The position numbers and the translations under genes are program-made. A model generated the notes under the pieces. It was not told where the DNA came from and made no database searches. It was given only the letters and a program-made list of their open reading frames with translations. Below are positions 35,433 to 36,304 of a stretch of 36,304 bases of DNA, one piece after another. Numbering within the stretch: the first letter of the stretch is position 1; each line of letters begins with the position of its first letter. This DNA is from Streptococcus mitis SK564 (GTDB lineage: Bacteria; Bacillota; Bacilli; Lactobacillales; Streptococcaceae), in contig NZ_AEDU01000017.1 in NCBI RefSeq assembly GCF_000148525.1, forward strand, positions 1 to 36,304. The letters are read 5' to 3'.

Positions 35433-35613
35433 GATATTCTCCTTTCAGCCACTCCTTTCCCATAGGAAAGGCGATAAAAATCATAAATCCTAGTCCCCAG
35501 GCACCACGGATGAATTGGTGAAGGAAGGCTTGATCGAACCAACCTGTAAACATTTCTACCAACCATACCACTAGTGATAGTCCAATAAAAAGATAGAGAA
35601 ATGCTTTTTTCAT
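35419..35613 (-). CDS. Small membrane protein, 64 residues
   Basis: Two hydrophobic segments (FLYLFIGLSLVVWLVEMF and GAWGLGFMIFIAFP) with a charged tail ending EYHEHD. Its ATG overlaps the stop of the preceding small gene by 4 bp (ATGA) and its end overlaps the ABC ATPase start, so all are translationally coupled. No function is recognised; operon position suggests an accessory subunit or signal modulator of the transporter or kinase. Confidence 0.75.
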   Translation of the reverse strand: MKKAFLYLFIGLSLVVWLVEMFTGWFDQAFLHQFIRGAWGLGFMIFIAFPMGKEWLKGEYHEHD

Positions 35614-35801
35614 TTTTCAAACTCCTTTTTCACATCTGATACTAATTTCAAACCTTCTCGGATAAGCCAGGACATCATTCCAAATCCTGCAAATAGCTCC
35701 CAAGGAAAATGATAGAAATCTTCATCCAATCCTGAGAACATGAGATAAGTCATGACTCCTGCTGCTACTAAACTCATTGCGACAATTACTTTATGTTTCA
35801 T
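35610..35801 (-). CDS. Small membrane protein, 63 residues, first gene of the operon
   Basis: 63 residues from the ATG at 35801, which has GGAGG 8 nt upstream; the in-frame ATG at 35825 has no ribosome site. It begins MKHKVIVAMSLVAAGVMTYLMFSG, an N-terminal membrane helix, followed by an acidic loop (LDEDFYHF), a second hydrophobic stretch (WELFAGFGMMSWLI) and a Lys-rich tail. It could be read as a signal-anchored peptide. No family was recognised. Translationally coupled to the next gene. Confidence 0.7.
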   Translation of the reverse strand: MKHKVIVAMSLVAAGVMTYLMFSGLDEDFYHFPWELFAGFGMMSWLIREGLKLVSDVKKEFEK

Positions 35802-35827
35802 TTTTTCTTCCTCCACTTGATACATCT

Positions 35828-35833
35828 ATTATA
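35828..35833 (-). promoter_or_regulatory. -10 element of the ABC/two-component operon
   Basis: TATAAT on the minus strand, with a poor -35 (TAGTGG at 17 nt). A weak -35 is consistent with activator dependence. Confidence 0.5.
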
Positions 35834-35878
35834 ATTCTTTGAATCTACTGCCACTAGAAGCTTCTGTCATGAGGAAAT

Positions 35879-35892
35879 ATGACAAATGTCAT
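35879..35892. promoter_or_regulatory. Candidate response-regulator binding palindrome
   Basis: ATGACAAATGTCAT, a perfect palindrome with arms ATGACA and TGTCAT around AA. Its centre is about 55 bp upstream of the -10, a usual activator position for NarL-type regulators. Binding by the operon's own regulator is an inference. Confidence 0.5.
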
Positions 35893-36221
35893 AAAAGATT
35901 CTGTTCAAAACAAGCAAGATACACTATACAATAAAACACAAATAGAAAAATCTAAGGCAGCTTCCTCAAAAGAAATATCAAACCCCATTCACACTATAAT
36001 GAAAACTAATACTTATTTAAAATCAAAAGAGCAGAAATTTTTATCGCACAAACACATATATTATAGGCAGAATAAAAAAACTCTTCAATTACTTTCTTAA
36101 AAGCTTGTAAGAATTATAAAATCTGTTAAATTTTAATTTAAGTACCTAAACTACAGTATTTATTGAACAAATCAAGAAACAAAAAAGTATACGCGACCAA
36201 AATGAATTACTGAAATTAAAA

Positions 36222-36248
36222 AAGAGAGAAGCAAACTGATTCTCTCTT
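36222..36248 (-). terminator. Intrinsic terminator, inner
   Basis: On the minus strand AAGAGAGAA, 9-nt loop, TTCTCTCTT, then TTTTAATTT. Confidence 0.7.
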
Positions 36249-36272
36249 AATCGTATATAATATCTAGTTAAA

Positions 36273-36296
36273 TAAAAAAGATACGCTTACGTATCT
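36273..36296 (-). terminator. Intrinsic terminator, outer
   Basis: On the minus strand AGATACG, TAAG loop, CGTATCT, then TTTTTATTT. Together with the inner hairpin it makes a tandem terminator. Confidence 0.7.
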
Positions 36297-36304
36297 CTGT
36301 AATG

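Larger units (their letters stand above)
35893..36304. other. AT-rich non-coding stretch at the window end
   Basis: No convincing gene on either strand. It contains two minus-strand terminator hairpins near the right edge (listed separately), implying a minus-strand gene that ends just outside the window. Confidence 0.5.

Noticed and set aside
35879..36100. 73-residue plus-strand ORF at the right end
   Set aside because: It starts inside the palindrome, is Lys/Ser/Gln-rich without hydrophobic core or recognisable family, and lies in AT-rich DNA where such ORFs arise by chance.

Overview
The window looks like a chromosomal segment from a Streptococcus of the mitis group (S. mitis, S. pneumoniae, S. 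pseudopneumoniae or a close relative). The evidence is two BOX repeats, the sulABCD-type folate operon with its fused folB-folK gene, the manLMN mannose PTS, PolC-type DNA polymerase III, and a small-protein/ABC/NarL-type two-component operon of the kind called TCS11 in pneumococcus. No rRNA, tRNA, IS element, prophage or CRISPR array was seen.

Layout, left to right. 1-2.6 kb: a truncated HAD phosphatase gene, divergent from L-asparaginase (ansA), then ccpA on the minus strand with cre-like sites at its own promoter. 2.7-6.9 kb: a DUF960 gene convergent with the folate operon folP-folC-folE-folBK (minus). The folP product carries an extra Arg after Gly60, in the loop where insertions give sulfonamide resistance in pneumococci. 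6.9-10.1 kb: a CPBP membrane protease, a purine permease and a Cof-type phosphatase. 10.1-14.5 kb: a BOX element, a Zn alcohol dehydrogenase behind a Rex-like operator, and the mannose PTS operon manL-manM-manN behind a promoter containing a cre-like site. 14.5-18.6 kb (minus): pepC, rsuA (apparently leaderless), a second BOX element in the opposite orientation, a GlsB-like membrane protein, aminopeptidase pepS and a 50-residue membrane protein.

18.6-24.0 kb is an AT-rich accessory island between pepS and polC. It holds a DinJ/YafQ-type toxin-antitoxin pair and, upstream of it, a compact four-gene operon: a 166-residue DnaA-like AAA+ ATPase, a WYL transcription regulator, a DUF262 protein, and a DUF262-DUF1524 (GmrSD-like) protein. 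A 29-bp inverted repeat lies just before the operon. It resembles a regulated anti-phage (type IV restriction-like) module with an unusual minimal AAA+ partner, and is the best candidate here for an undescribed system.

24.0-31.8 kb: the housekeeping genes polC, fusA, rpsG and rpsL, all minus. The rpsG-fusA spacer is full of stem-loops. 32.0-35.9 kb: a tightly coupled six-gene operon (two small membrane proteins, ABC ATPase, ABC permease, histidine kinase, response regulator). The last 0.4 kb is AT-rich and non-coding, ending in two minus-strand terminators of a gene outside the window.

From memory of pneumococcal gene order, ccpA normally adjoins the TCS11 response regulator gene, while rpsL-rpsG-fusA-polC...manLMN...sulABCD lie elsewhere as one block. 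Here that block lies between ccpA and the TCS11 operon, which suggests a chromosomal rearrangement relative to pneumococcus. This was not verified by alignment.
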